From Ptiloglossa arizonensis (Eukaryota > Arthropoda > Insecta > Hymenoptera > Colletidae): 64,000 bases of DNA. A program made the translations under genes and the position numbers. Under the pieces are notes generated by a model. The model had not been told where the DNA came from. It made no database searches and was given only the letters and a program-made list of their open reading frames with translations. Below are positions 49,630 through 62,067 of this stretch, one piece after another. The first letter of the stretch is position 1, and each line of letters begins with the position of its first letter. The stretch spans positions 620,001-684,000 of the forward strand of contig NW_027478537.1 in the NCBI RefSeq assembly GCF_051014685.1, given 5' to 3'.

Positions 49630-52600
49630 CGTTTCGTACCTCCAAACTGCCATATCTCGCGAACGGATTGACCAACCCGCAAAATTTCTGTTGCATCTGA
49701 AGGTAGAAACTCGCCCGATTACAACGGTGTGCGTGTTTTTCCCCTAGGCCGTTCTAGTTATGCTTGTCGAGCATCAGAACTGCGAAAATTTTGAGTTTCT
49801 CAAGCGTTTCTTACCTCCAAACTGCCATATCTCGCGAACGGAATGACCAATCCGCAAAATTTCTGTTGCATCTGAAAGTAGAAACACGCCCGATTACAAC
49901 GGTGTGCGTACTTTTCCCCTAGGCCGTTCTTGTTATTCGTTTCGAGCATCAGAACTGCGAAAATTTTGTGTTTCTCAAGCGTTTCTTACATCCAAACTGC
50001 CACATCTCGCGAACGGATTGACCAACCCGCAAAATTTCTGTTGCATCTGAAGGTAGAAACTCGCCCGATTACAACGGTATGCGTACTTTTACCCTAGGCC
50101 GTTCTAGTTATTCGTTTCGAGCATCAGAACTGCGAAAATTTTGAGTTTCTCAAGCGTTTCTTACTTCCAAACTGCCATATCTCGCGAACGGATTGACCAA
50201 TCCGCAAAATTTCTGTTGCATCTCAAAGTAGAAACTCGCCCGATTACAACACTATGCGTACTTTTCCCGTAGGCCGTTCTAGTTATTCGTTTCGAGCATC
50301 AGAACTGCGAAAATTTTGAGTTTCTCAAGCGTTTCTTACCTCCAAACTGCCATATCTCGCGAACGGATTGACCAATCCGCAAAATTTCTGTTGCATCTGA
50401 AAGTACAAACTCGCCCGATTACAACGGTATGCGTACTTTTCCCCTAGCCCGTTCTAGTTATTCGTTTCGAGCAACAGAACTGCGAAAATTTTGAGTTTTT
50501 CAAGCGTTGCTTACATCCAAACTGCCATATCTCGCGAACGGATTGACCAATCCGCAAAATTTCTGTTGCATCGGAAAGTAGAAACTCGCCCGATTACAAC
50601 GGTATGCGTACTTTTCCCCTAGCCCGTTCTAGTTATTCGTTTCGAGCATCAGAACTGCGAAAATTTTGAGTTTCTCAAGCGTTTCTTACTTCCAAACTGC
50701 CATATCTCGCGAACGGATTGACCAACCCGCAAAATTTCTGTTGCATCTGAAGGTAGAAACTCGCCCGATTACAACGGTGTGCGTACTTTTCCCCTAGGCC
50801 GTTCTAGTTATGCTTGTCGAGCATCAGAACTGCGAAAATTTTGAGTTTTTCAAGCGTTGCTTACCTCCAAACTGCCATATCTCGCGAACGGATTGACCAA
50901 TCCGCAAAATTTCTGTTGCATCGGAAAGTAGAAACTCGCCCGATTACAACGGTATGCGTACTTTTCCCCTAGCCCGTTCTAGTTATTCGTTTCGAGCATC
51001 AGAACTGCGAAAATTTTGAGTTTCTCAAGCGTTTCTTACTTCCAAACTGCCATATCTCGCGAACGGATTGACCAACCCGCAAAATTTCTGTTGCATCTGA
51101 AGGTAGAAACTCGCCCGATTACAACGGTATGCGTACTTTTCCCCTAGGCCGTTCTAGTTATTCGTTTCGAGCATCAGAACTGCGAAAATTTTGAGTTTCT
51201 CAAGCGTTTCGTACCTCCAAACTGCCATATCTCGCGAACGGATTGACCAATCCGCAAAATTTCTGTTGCATCTGAAAGTAGAAACTCGCCCGATTACAAC
51301 GGTGTGCGTACTTTTCCCCTAGGCCGTTCTAGTTATTCGTTCCGAGCATCAGAACTGCGAAAATTTTGAGTTTCTCGAGCGTTTCTTACATCCAAACTGC
51401 CATATCTCGCGAACGGATTGACCAATCCGCAAAATTTCTGTTGCATCTGAAAGTAGAAATTCGCCCGATTACAAATGTATGCGTACTTTTCCCCTAGCCC
51501 GTTCTAGTTATTCGTTTCGAGCAACAGAACTGCGAAAATTTTGAGTTTCTCAAGCGTTGCTTACCTCCAAACTTCCATATCTCGCGAACGGATTGACCAA
51601 TCCGCAAAATTTCTGTTGCATCTGAAAGTAGAAACTCGCCCGATTACAACGGTGTGCGTACTTTTCCCCTAGGCCGTTCTAGTTATGCTTGTCGAGCATC
51701 AGAACTGCGAAAATTTTGAGTTTCTCAAGCGTTTCTTACCTCCAAACTGCCATATCTCGCGAACGGAATGACAAATCCGCAAAATTTCTGTTGCATCTGA
51801 AAGTAGAAACACGCCCGATTACAACGGTGTGCGTACTTTTCCCCTAGGCCGTTCTTGTTATTCGTTTCGAGCATCAGAACTGCGAAAATTTTGTGTTTCT
51901 CAAGCGTTTCTTACATCCAAACTGCCACATCTCGCGAACGGATTGACCAACCCGCAAAATTTCTGTTGCATCTGAAGGTAGAAACTCGCCCGATTACAAC
52001 GGTATGCGTACTTTTCCCCTAGGCCGTTCTAGTTATTCGTTTCGAGCATCAGAACTGCGAAAATTTTGAGTTTCTCAAGCGTTTCTTACTTCCAAACTGC
52101 CATATCTCGCGAACGGATTGACCAATCCGCAAAATTTCTGTTGCATCTGAAAGTAGAAATTCGCCCGATTACAAATGTATGCGTACTTTTCCCCTAGCCC
52201 GTTCTAGTTTTTCGTTTCGAGCAACAGAACTGCGAAAATTTTGAGTTTCTCAAGCGTTGCTTACCTCCAAACTGCCATATCTCGCGAACGGATTGACCAA
52301 TCCGCAAAATTTCTGTTGCATCTGAAAGTAGAAACTCGCCCGATTACAACGGTGTGCGTACTTTTCCCCTAGGCCGTTCTAGTTATGCTTGTCGAGCATC
52401 AGAACTGCGAAAATTTTGAGTTTCTCAAGCGTTTCTTACCTCCAAACTGCCATATCTCGCGAACGGAATGACCAATCTGCAAAATTTCTGTTGCATCTGA
52501 AAGTAGAAACACGCCCGATTACAACGGTGTGCGTACTTTTCCCCTAGGCCGTTCTTGTTATTCGTTTCGAGCATCAGAACTGCGAAAATTTTGTGTTTCT

Positions 52601-53559
52601 CAAGCGTTTCTTACATCCAAACTGCCACATCTCGCGAACGGATTGACCAATCAGCAAAATTTCTGTTGCATCTGAAAGTAGAAACTCGCCCGATTACAAC
52701 GGTATGCGTACTTTTCCCCTAGGCCGTTCTAGTTATTCGTTTCGAGCATCAGAACTGCGAAAATTTTGAGTTTCTCAAGCGTTGCTTACCTCCAAACTGC
52801 CATATCTCGCGAACGGATTGAACAATTCGCAAAATTTCTGTTGCATCTGAAAGTAGAAACTCGCCCGATTACAACGGTGGGCGTACTATTCCCCTAGGCC
52901 GTTCTAGTTATTCGTTTCGAGCATCAGAACTGCGAAAATTTTGAGTTTCTCGAGCGTTTCTTACATCCAAACTGCCATATCTCGCGAACGGATTGACCAA
53001 TCCGCAAAATTTCTGTTGCATCTGAAAGTAGAAATTCGCCCGATTACAAATGTATGCGTACTTTTCCCCTAGCCCGTTCTAGTTATTCGTTTCGAGCAAC
53101 AGAACTGCGAAAATTTTGAGTTTCTCAAGCGTTGCTTACCTCCAAACTGCCATATCTCGCGAACGGATTGACCAATCCGCAAAATTTCTGTTGCATCTGA
53201 AAGTAGAAACTCGCCCGATTACAACGGTGTGCGTACTTTTCCCCTAGGCCGTTCTAGTTATGCTTGTCGAGCATCAGAACTGCGAAAATTTTGAGTTTCT
53301 CAAGCGTTTCTTACCTCCAAACTGCCATATCTCGCGAACGGAATGACCAATCCGCAAAATTTCTGTTGCATCTGAAAGTAGAAACACGCCCGATTACAAC
53401 GGTGTGCGTACTTTTCCCCTAGGCCGTTCTTGTTATTCGTTTCGAGCATCAGAACTGCGAAAATTTTGTGTTTCTCAAGCGTTTCTTACATCCAAACTGC
53501 CATATCTCGCGAACGGATTGACCAATCCGCAACATTTCTGTTGCATCTGAAAGTAGAAA
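49630..53559 (+). repeat. Mosaic satellite stretch
   Basis: 49760-50300 repeats the order at 28409-28960, including tttaccctagg and cccgtagg. 50400-51600 follows the order of the 2.7-kb block from agtacaaac to cgttccgag and cttccatatc. 52115-52885 matches 23240-24010. Private changes include gcgtgttttt near 49733, gacaaatcc near 51771, agtttttcg near 52206, accaatctgc near 52470 and ggtgggcgtactattc near 52876. Only satellite was seen. Confidence 0.72.
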
Positions 53560-55780
53560 CTCGCCCAATTACAACGGTATGCGTACTTTTCCCCTAGCCC
53601 GTTCTAGTTATTCGTTTCGAGCAACAGAACTGCGAAAATTTTGAGTTTTTCAAGCGTTGCTTACCTCCAAACTGCCATATATCGCGAACGGATTGACCAA
53701 TCCGCAAAATTTCTGTTGCATCTGAAAGTAGAGACTCGCCCGATTACAACGATGTGCGTACTTTTCCCCTAGGCCGTTCTAGTCATGCTTGTCGAGCATC
53801 AGAACTGCGAAAATTTTGAGTTTCTCGAGCGTTTCTTACCTCCAAACTGCCATATCTCGCGAACGGATTGACCAATCCGCAAAATTTCTGTTGCATCTGA
53901 AAGTAGAAACTCGCCCGATTACAACACTATGCGTACTTTTCCCCTAGGCCGTTCTAGTTATTCGTTTCGAGCATCAGAACTGCGAAAATTTTGAGTTTCT
54001 CAAGCGTTTCTTACCTCCAAACTGCCATATCTCGCGAACGGAATGACAAATCCGCAAAATTTCTGTTGCATCTGAATGTAGAAACTCGCCCGATTACAAC
54101 GGTGTGCGTACTTTTCCCCTAGTCCGTTCTAGTTATGCTTGTCGAGCATCAGAACTGCGAAAATTTTGAGTTTCTCGAGCGTTTTTTTCCTCCAAACTGC
54201 CATATCTCGCGAACGGATTGACCAATTCGCAAAATTTCTGTTGCATCTGAAAGTAGAAATTCGCCCGATTACAACTGTATGCGTACTTTTCCCCTAGCCC
54301 GTTCTAGTTATTCGTTTCGAGCATCAGAACTGCGAAAATTTTGAGTTTCTCAAGCGTTGCTTACCTCCAAACTGCCATATCTCGCGAACGGATTGACCAA
54401 TCCGCAAAATTTCTGTTGCATCTGAAAGTAGAAACGCGCCCGATTACAACGGTGTGCGTACTTTTCCCCTAGGCCGTTCTTGTTATTCGTTTCGAGCATC
54501 AGAACTGCGAAAATTTTGAGTTTCTCAAGCGTTTCTTACCCCCAAACTGCCATATCTCGCGAACGGATTGACCAATCCGCAAAATTTCTGTTGCATCTCA
54601 AAGTAGAAACTCGCCCGATTACAACACTATGCGTACTTTTCCCCTAGCCCGTTCTAGTTATTCGTTTCGAGCATCAGAACTGCGAAAATTTTGAGTTTCT
54701 CAAGCGTTGCTTACATCCAAACTGACATATCTCGCGAACGGATTGACCAATCCGCAAAATTTCTGTTGTATCTGAAAGTAGAAACGCGCCCGATTACAAC
54801 GGTGTGCGTACTTTTCCCCTAGGCCGTTCTTGTTATTCGTTTCGAGCATCAGAACTGCGAAAATTTTGAGTTTCTCAAGCGTTTCTTACCTCCAAACTGC
54901 CATATCTCGCGAACGGATTGACCAATCCGCAAAATTTCTGTTGCATCTCAAAGTAGAAACTCGCCCAATTACAACACTATGCGTACTTTTCCCCTAGGCC
55001 GTTCTAGTTATTCGTTTCGAGCATCAGAACTGCGAAAATTTTGAGTTTCTCAAGCGTTTCTTACTTCCAAACTGCCATATCTCGCGAACGGATTGACCAA
55101 TCCGCAAAATTTCTGTTGCATCTCAAAGTAGAAACTCGCCCGATTACAACACTATGCGTACTTTTCCCCTAGGCCGTTCTAGTTATTCGTTTCGTGCATC
55201 AGAACTGCGAAAATTTTGAGTTCCTCGAGCGTTTCTTACATCCAAACTGCCATATCTCGCGAACGGATTGACCAATCCGCAAAATTTCTGTTGCATCTGA
55301 AAGTAGAAATTCGCCCGATTACAACTGTATGCGTACTTTTCCCCTAGCCCGTTCTAGTTATTCGTTTCGAGCAACAGAACTGCGAAAATTTTGAGTTTTT
55401 CAAGCGTTGCTTACTTCCAAACTGCCATATCTCGGGAACGGATTGACCAATCCGCAAAATTTCTGTTGCATCTGAAAGTAGAAATTCGCCCGATTACAAC
55501 TGTATGCGTACTTTTCCCCTAGCCCGTTCTAGTTATTCGTTTCGAGCAACAGAACTGCGAAAATTTTGAGTTTTTCAAGCGTTGCTTACTTCCAAACTGC
55601 CATATCTCGGGAACGGATTGACCAATCCGCAAAATTTCTGTTGCATCTGAAAGTAGAAACTCGCCCGATTACAACACTATGCGTACTTTTCCCCTAGACC
55701 GCTCTAGTTATGCTTGTCGAGCATCAGAACTGCGAAAATTTTGAGTTTCTCAAGCGTCTCTTACATCCAAACTGCCATAT
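53560..55780 (+). repeat. Less homogenised zone with many private substitutions
   Basis: About twelve monomers carry single changes not seen elsewhere: tatatcgcg near 53680, gagactcg near 53731, acgatgtgcg near 53749, agtcatgc near 53781, gaatgtag near 54076, agtccg near 54121, gttttttttcc near 54181, actgacatat near 54721, gttgtatctg near 54767, tttcgtgcatc near 55192, ctagaccgctct near 55694. Only one adjacent-monomer duplication lies inside. This fits older material spared by recent copying. Confidence 0.72.
55256..55621 (+). repeat. Tandem duplication of a single monomer
   Basis: The body of the monomer at 55256-55430 (gaaattcg, aactgtatg, gagcaacag, tttttcaag, ttacttcc) is repeated at 55431-55605 with no difference seen. 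The rare ctcgggaacgg, which destroys the tcgcga palindrome, follows both copies at 55431 and 55606. This is the shortest recent duplication in the window. Confidence 0.85.
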
Positions 55781-56235
55781 CTCGCGAACGGAATGACCAA
55801 TCCGCAAAATTTCTGTTGCATCTAAAAGTAGAAACTCGCCCGATTACAACGGTATGCGTACTTTTCCCCTAGGCCGTTCTAGTTATTCGTTTCGAGCATC
55901 AGAACTGCGAAAATTTTGAGTTTCTCAAGCGTTTCTTACATCCAAACTGCCATATCTCGCGAACGGATTGACCAATCCGCAAAATTTCTGTTGCATCTGA
56001 AAGTAGAAACTCGCCCAATTACAACGGTATGCGTACTTTTCCCCTAGCCCGTTCTAGTTATTCGTTTCGAGCAACAGAACTGCGAAAATTTTGAGTTTTT
56101 CAAGCGTTGCTTACCCCCAAACTGCCATATCTCGCGAACGGATTGACCAATCCGCAAAATTTCTGTTGCATCTGAAAGTAGAAACTCGCCCGATTACAAC
56201 GGTGTGCGTACTTTTCCCCTAGGCCGTTCTAGTTA

Positions 56236-58624
56236 TGCTTGTCGAGCATCAGAACTGCGAAAATTTTGAGTTTCTCGAGCGTTTTTTACCTCCATACTGC
56301 CATATCTCGCGAACGGATTGACCAATCCGCAAAATTTCTGTTGCATCTGAAAGTAGAAACTCGCCCGATTACAGCACTATGCGTACTTTTCCCCTAGGCC
56401 GTTCTAGTTATTCGTTTCGAGCATCAGAACTGCGAAAATTTTGAGTTCCTCAAGCGTTTCTTACTTCCAAACTGCCATATCTCGCGAACGGATTGACCAA
56501 TCCGCAAAATTTCTGTTGCATCTCAAAGTAGAAACTCGCCCGATTACAACGGTATGCGTACTTTTCCCCTAGCCCGTTCTAGTTATTCGTTTCGAGCAAC
56601 AGAACTGCGAAAATTTTGAGTTTTTCAAGCGTTGCTTACATCCAAACTGCCATATCTCGCGAACGGATTGACCAATCCGCAAAATTTCTGTTGCATCTGA
56701 AAGTAGAAAGTCGCCCGATTACAACGGTAAGCGTACTTTTCCCCTAGCCCGTTCTAGTTATTCGTTTCGAGCATCAGAACTGCGAAAATTTTGAGTTTCT
56801 CAAGCGTTGCTTACCTCCAAACTGCCATATCTCGCGAACGGATTGACCAATCCGCAAAATTTCTGTTGCATCTGAAAGTAGAAACTCGCCCGATTACAAC
56901 GGTGTTCGTACTTTTCCCCTAGGCCGTTCTAGTTATTCGTTTCGAGCATCAGAACTGCGAAAATTTTGAGTTTCTCGAGCGTTTCTTACATCCAAACTGC
57001 CATATCTCGCGAACGGATTGACCAATCCGCAAAATTTCTGTTGCATCTGAAAGTAGAAATTCGCCCGATTACAACTGTATGCGTACTTTTCTCCTAGCCC
57101 GTTCTAGTTATTCGTTTCGAGCAACAGAACTGCGAAAATTTTGAGTTTCTCAAGCGTTTCTTACCTCCAAACTGCCATATCTCGCGAACGGAATGACCAA
57201 TCCGCAAAATTTCTGTTGCATCTGAAAGTAGAAACTCGCCCGATTACAACGGTATGCGTACTTTTCCCTTAGCCCGTTCTAGTTATTCGTTTCGAGCAAC
57301 AGAACTGCGAAAATTTTGAGTTTTTCAAGCGTTGCTTACCTCCAAACTGCCATATCTCGCGAACGGATTGACCAATCCGCAAAATTTCTGTTGCATCTGA
57401 AAGTAGAAACTCGCCCGATTACAACGGTGTGCGTACTTTTCCCCTAGCCCGTTCTAGTTATTCGTTTCGAGCATCAGAACTGCGAAAAGTTTGAGTTTCT
57501 CAAGCGTTTCTTACTTCCAAACTGCCATATCTCGCGAACGGATTGACCAATCCGCAAAATTTCTGTTGCATCTCAAAGTAGAAACTCGCCCGATTACAAC
57601 ACTATGCGTACTTTTCCCCTAGGCCGTTCTAGTTATTCGTTTCGAGCATCAGAACTGCGAAAATTTTGAGTTTCTCAAGCGCTTCTTACCTCCAAACTGC
57701 CATATCTCGCGAACGGAATGACCAATCCGCAAAATTTCTGTTGCATCTGAAAGTAGAAACTCGCCCGATTACAGCACTATGCGTACTTTTCCCCTAGGCC
57801 GTTCTAGTTATTCGTTTCGAGCAACAGAACTGCGAAAATTTTGAGTTTTTCAAGCGTTGCTTACCTCCAAACTGCCATATCTCGCGAACGGATTGACCAA
57901 TCCGCAAAATTTCTGTTGCATCTGAAAGTAGAAACTCGCCCGATTACAACGGTGTGCGTACTTTTCCCCTAGGCCGTTCTAGTTATGCTTGTCGAGCATC
58001 AGAACTGCGAAAATTTTGAGTTTCTCAAGCGTTGCTTACCTCCAAACTGCCATATCTCGCGAACGGAATGACCAATCCGCAAAATTTCTGTTGCATCTGA
58101 AAGTAGAAACTCGCCCGATTACAACGGTGTGCGTACTTTTCCCCTAGGCCGTTCTAGTTATGCTTGTCGAGCATCAGAACTGCGAAAATTTTGAGTTTCT
58201 CGAGCGTTTTTTACCTCCATACTGCCATATCTCGCGAACGGATTGACCAATCCGCAAAATTTCTGTTGCATCTGAAAGTAGAAACTCGCCCGATTACAGC
58301 ACTATGCGTACTTTTCCCCTAGGCCGTTCTAGTTATTCGTTTCGAGCATCAGAACTGCGAAAATTTTGAGTTCCTCAAGCGTTTCTTACTTCCAAACTGC
58401 CATATCTCGCGAACGGATTGACCAATCCGCAAAATTTCTGTTGCATCTCAAAGTAGAAACTCGCCCGATTACAACACTATGCGTACTTTTCCCCTAGGCC
58501 GTTCTAGTTATTCGTTTCGAGCATCAGAACTGCGAAAATTTTGAGTTTTTCAAGCGTTTCTTACCTCCAAACTGCCATATCTCGCGAACGGATTGAACAA
58601 TCCGCAAAATTTCTGTTGCATCTG
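56236..58624 (+). repeat. Left copy of an 11/12-monomer duplication
   Basis: 56236-56540 matches 58161-58465 at 11 monomers (markers ctcgagcgttttttacc, ccatactg, acagcactatg, gagttcctc). 56525-57772 matches 58625-59872 at 12 monomers. The step from 11 to 12 comes from one extra tctcaaag/cactatg monomer at about 58441-58616. No mismatch was seen in the 12-monomer part. Markers are gaaagtcgcc with ggtaagcg (56706 and 58806), ggtgttcg, ttctcctag, cccttagccc and gaaaagtttgag. Confidence 0.85.
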
Positions 58625-58742
58625 AAAGTAGAAACTCGCCCGATTACAACGGTATGCGTACTTTTCCCCTAGCCCGTTCTAGTTATTCGTTTCGAGCAAC
58701 AGAACTGCGAAAATTTTGAGTTTTTCAAGCGTTGCTTACATC

Positions 58743-60675
58743 CAAACTGCCATATCTCGCGAACGGATTGACCAATCCGCAAAATTTCTGTTGCATCTGA
58801 AAGTAGAAAGTCGCCCGATTACAACGGTAAGCGTACTTTTCCCCTAGCCCGTTCTAGTTATTCGTTTCGAGCATCAGAACTGCGAAAATTTTGAGTTTCT
58901 CAAGCGTTGCTTACCTCCAAACTGCCATATCTCGCGAACGGATTGACCAATCCGCAAAATTTCTGTTGCATCTGAAAGTAGAAACTCGCCCGATTACAAC
59001 GGTGTTCGTACTTTTCCCCTAGGCCGTTCTAGTTATTCGTTTCGAGCATCAGAACTGCGAAAATTTTGAGTTTCTCGAGCGTTTCTTACATCCAAACTGC
59101 CATATCTCGCGAACGGATTGACCAATCCGCAAAATTTCTGTTGCATCTGAAAGTAGAAATTCGCCCGATTACAACTGTATGCGTACTTTTCTCCTAGCCC
59201 GTTCTAGTTATTCGTTTCGAGCAACAGAACTGCGAAAATTTTGAGTTTCTCAAGCGTTTCTTACCTCCAAACTGCCATATCTCGCGAACGGAATGACCAA
59301 TCCGCAAAATTTCTGTTGCATCTGAAAGTAGAAACTCGCCCGATTACAACGGTATGCGTACTTTTCCCTTAGCCCGTTCTAGTTATTCGTTTCGAGCAAC
59401 AGAACTGCGAAAATTTTGAGTTTTTCAAGCGTTGCTTACCTCCAAACTGCCATATCTCGCGAACGGATTGACCAATCCGCAAAATTTCTGTTGCATCTGA
59501 AAGTAGAAACTCGCCCGATTACAACGGTGTGCGTACTTTTCCCCTAGCCCGTTCTAGTTATTCGTTTCGAGCATCAGAACTGCGAAAAGTTTGAGTTTCT
59601 CAAGCGTTTCTTACTTCCAAACTGCCATATCTCGCGAACGGATTGACCAATCCGCAAAATTTCTGTTGCATCTCAAAGTAGAAACTCGCCCGATTACAAC
59701 ACTATGCGTACTTTTCCCCTAGGCCGTTCTAGTTATTCGTTTCGAGCATCAGAACTGCGAAAATTTTGAGTTTCTCAAGCGCTTCTTACCTCCAAACTGC
59801 CATATCTCGCGAACGGAATGACCAATCCGCAAAATTTCTGTTGCATCTGAAAGTAGAAACTCGCCCGATTACAACGGTATGCGTACTTTTCCCTTAGCCC
59901 GTTCTAGTTATTCGTTTCGAGCAACAGAACTGCGAAAATTTTGAGTTTTTCAAGCGTTGCTTACCTCCAAACTGCCATATCTCGCGAACGGATTGACCAA
60001 TCCGCAAAATTTCTGTTGCATCTGAAAGTAGAAACTCGCCCGATTACAACGGTGTGCGTACTTTTCCCCTAGGCCGTTCTAGTTATGCTTGTCGAGCATC
60101 AGAACTGCGAAAATTTTGAGTTTCTCAAGCGTTGCTTACCTCCAAACTGCCATATCTCGCGAACGGATTGACCAATCCGCAAAATTTCTGTTGCATCTGA
60201 AAGTAGAAACTCGCCCGATTACAACACTATGCGTACTTTTCCACTAGGCCGTTCTAGTTATTCGTTTCGAGCATCAGAACTGCGAAAATTTTGAGTTTCT
60301 CAAGCGTTTCTTACCTCCAAACTGCCATATCTCGCGAACGGATTGACCAATCCGCAAACTTTCTATTGCATCCGAAAGTAGAAACTCGCCCGATTACAAC
60401 GGTATGCGTACTTTTCCCCTAGCCCGTTCTAGTTATTCGTTTCGAGCAACAGAACTGCGAAAATTTTGAGTTTTTCAAGCGTTGCTTACCTCCAAACTGC
60501 CATATCTCGCGAACGGATTGACCAATCCGCAAAATTTCTGTTGCATCTGAAAGTAGAAACTCGCCCGATTACAACGGTATGCGTACTTTTCCCCTAGCCC
60601 GTTCTAGTTATTCGTTTGGAGCATCAGAACTGCGAAAATGTTGAGTTTCTCAAGCGTTGCTTACCTCCAAACTGC
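58743..60675 (+). repeat. Left copy of a 19-monomer duplication (3,325 bp)
   Basis: Matches 62068-64000 with no difference seen over about 1.9 kb, up to the window end. Markers at exactly 3,325 bp: gaaagtcgcc (58806/62131), gaaaagtttgag (59585/62910), aaactttctattgcatccg (60356/63681), tttggagc with aatgttgag (60616/63941). Confidence 0.88.
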
Positions 60676-62067
60676 CATATCTCGCGTACGGATTGACCAA
60701 TCCGCAAAATTTCTGTTGCATCTGAAAGTAGAAACTCGCCCGATTACAACGGTGTGCGTACTTTTCCCCTAGGCCGTTCTAGTTATTCGTTTCGAGCATC
60801 AGAACTGCGAAAATTTTGAGTTTCTCGAGCGTTTCTTACATCCAAACTGCCATATCTCGCGAACGGATTGACCAATCCGCAAAATTTCTGTTGCATCTGA
60901 AAGTAGAAATTCGCCCGATTACAACTGTATGCGTACTTTTCCCCTAGCCCGTTCTAGTTATTCGTTTCGAGCAACAGAACTGCGAAAATTTTGAGTTTCT
61001 CAAGCGTTGCTTACCTCCAAACTGCCATATCTCGCGAACGGATTCACCAATCCGCAAAATTTCTGTTGCATCTGAAAGTAGAAACTCGCCCGATTACAAC
61101 GGTGTGCGTACTTTTCCCCTAGGCCGTTCTAGTTATGCTTGTCGAGCATCAGAACTGGGAAAATTTTGAGTTTCTCAAGCGTTTCTTACCTCCAAACTGC
61201 CATATCTCGCGAACGGATTGACCAATCCGCAAAATATCTGTTGCATCTGAAAGTAGAAACTCGCCCGATTACAACGGTGTGCGTACTATTCCCCTAGGCA
61301 GTTCTAGTTATGCTTGTCGAGCATCAGAACTGCGAAAATTTTGAGTTTCTCTAGCGTTTCTTACATCCAAACTGCCATATCTCGCGAACGGATTGACCAA
61401 TCCGCAAAATTTCTGTTGCATCTGAAAGTAGAAACTCGCCCGATTACAACACTATGCGTACTTTTCCCCTAGGCCGTTCTAGTTATTCGTTTCGAGCATC
61501 AGAACGGCGAAAATTTTGAGTTTCTCAAGCGTTTCTTACCTCCAAACTGCCATATCTCGCGAACGGATTGACCAATCCGCAAACTTTCTATTGCATCCGA
61601 AAGTAGAAACTCGCCCGATTACAACGGTATGCGTACTTTTCCCCTAGCCCGTTCTAGTTATTCGTTTCGAGCAACAGAACTGCGAAAATTTTGAGTTTTT
61701 CAAGCGTTGCTTACCTCCAAACTGCCATATCTCGCGAACGGATTGACCAATCCGCAAAATTTCTGTTGCATCTGAAAGTAGAAACTCGCCCGATTACAAC
61801 GGTATGCGTACTTTTCCCCTAGCCCGTTCTAGTTATTCGTTTCGAGCATCAGAACTGCGAAAATTTTGAGTTTCTCAAGCGTTTCTTACCTCCAAACTGC
61901 CATATCTCGCGAACGGATTGACCAATCCGCAAACTTTCTATTGCATCCGAAAGTAGAAACTCGCCCGATTACAACGGTATGCGTACTTTTCCCCTAGCCC
62001 GTCCTAGTTATTCGTTTCGAGCAACAGAACTGCGAAAATTTTGAGTTTTTCAAGCGTTGCTTACCTC
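60676..62067 (+). repeat. Satellite stretch between the 19-monomer copies
   Basis: Contains several private changes: ctcgcgtacgg near 60681 (tcgcga lost), gattcacc near 61041, actgggaaaa near 61154, aaaatatctg near 61232, aggcagttc near 61296, gaacggcg near 61502, gtcctag near 62001. A 2-monomer repeat is visible by aaactttctattgcatccg at about 61581 and 61931. Two gctt monomers stand side by side (60956-61305). Confidence 0.72.
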
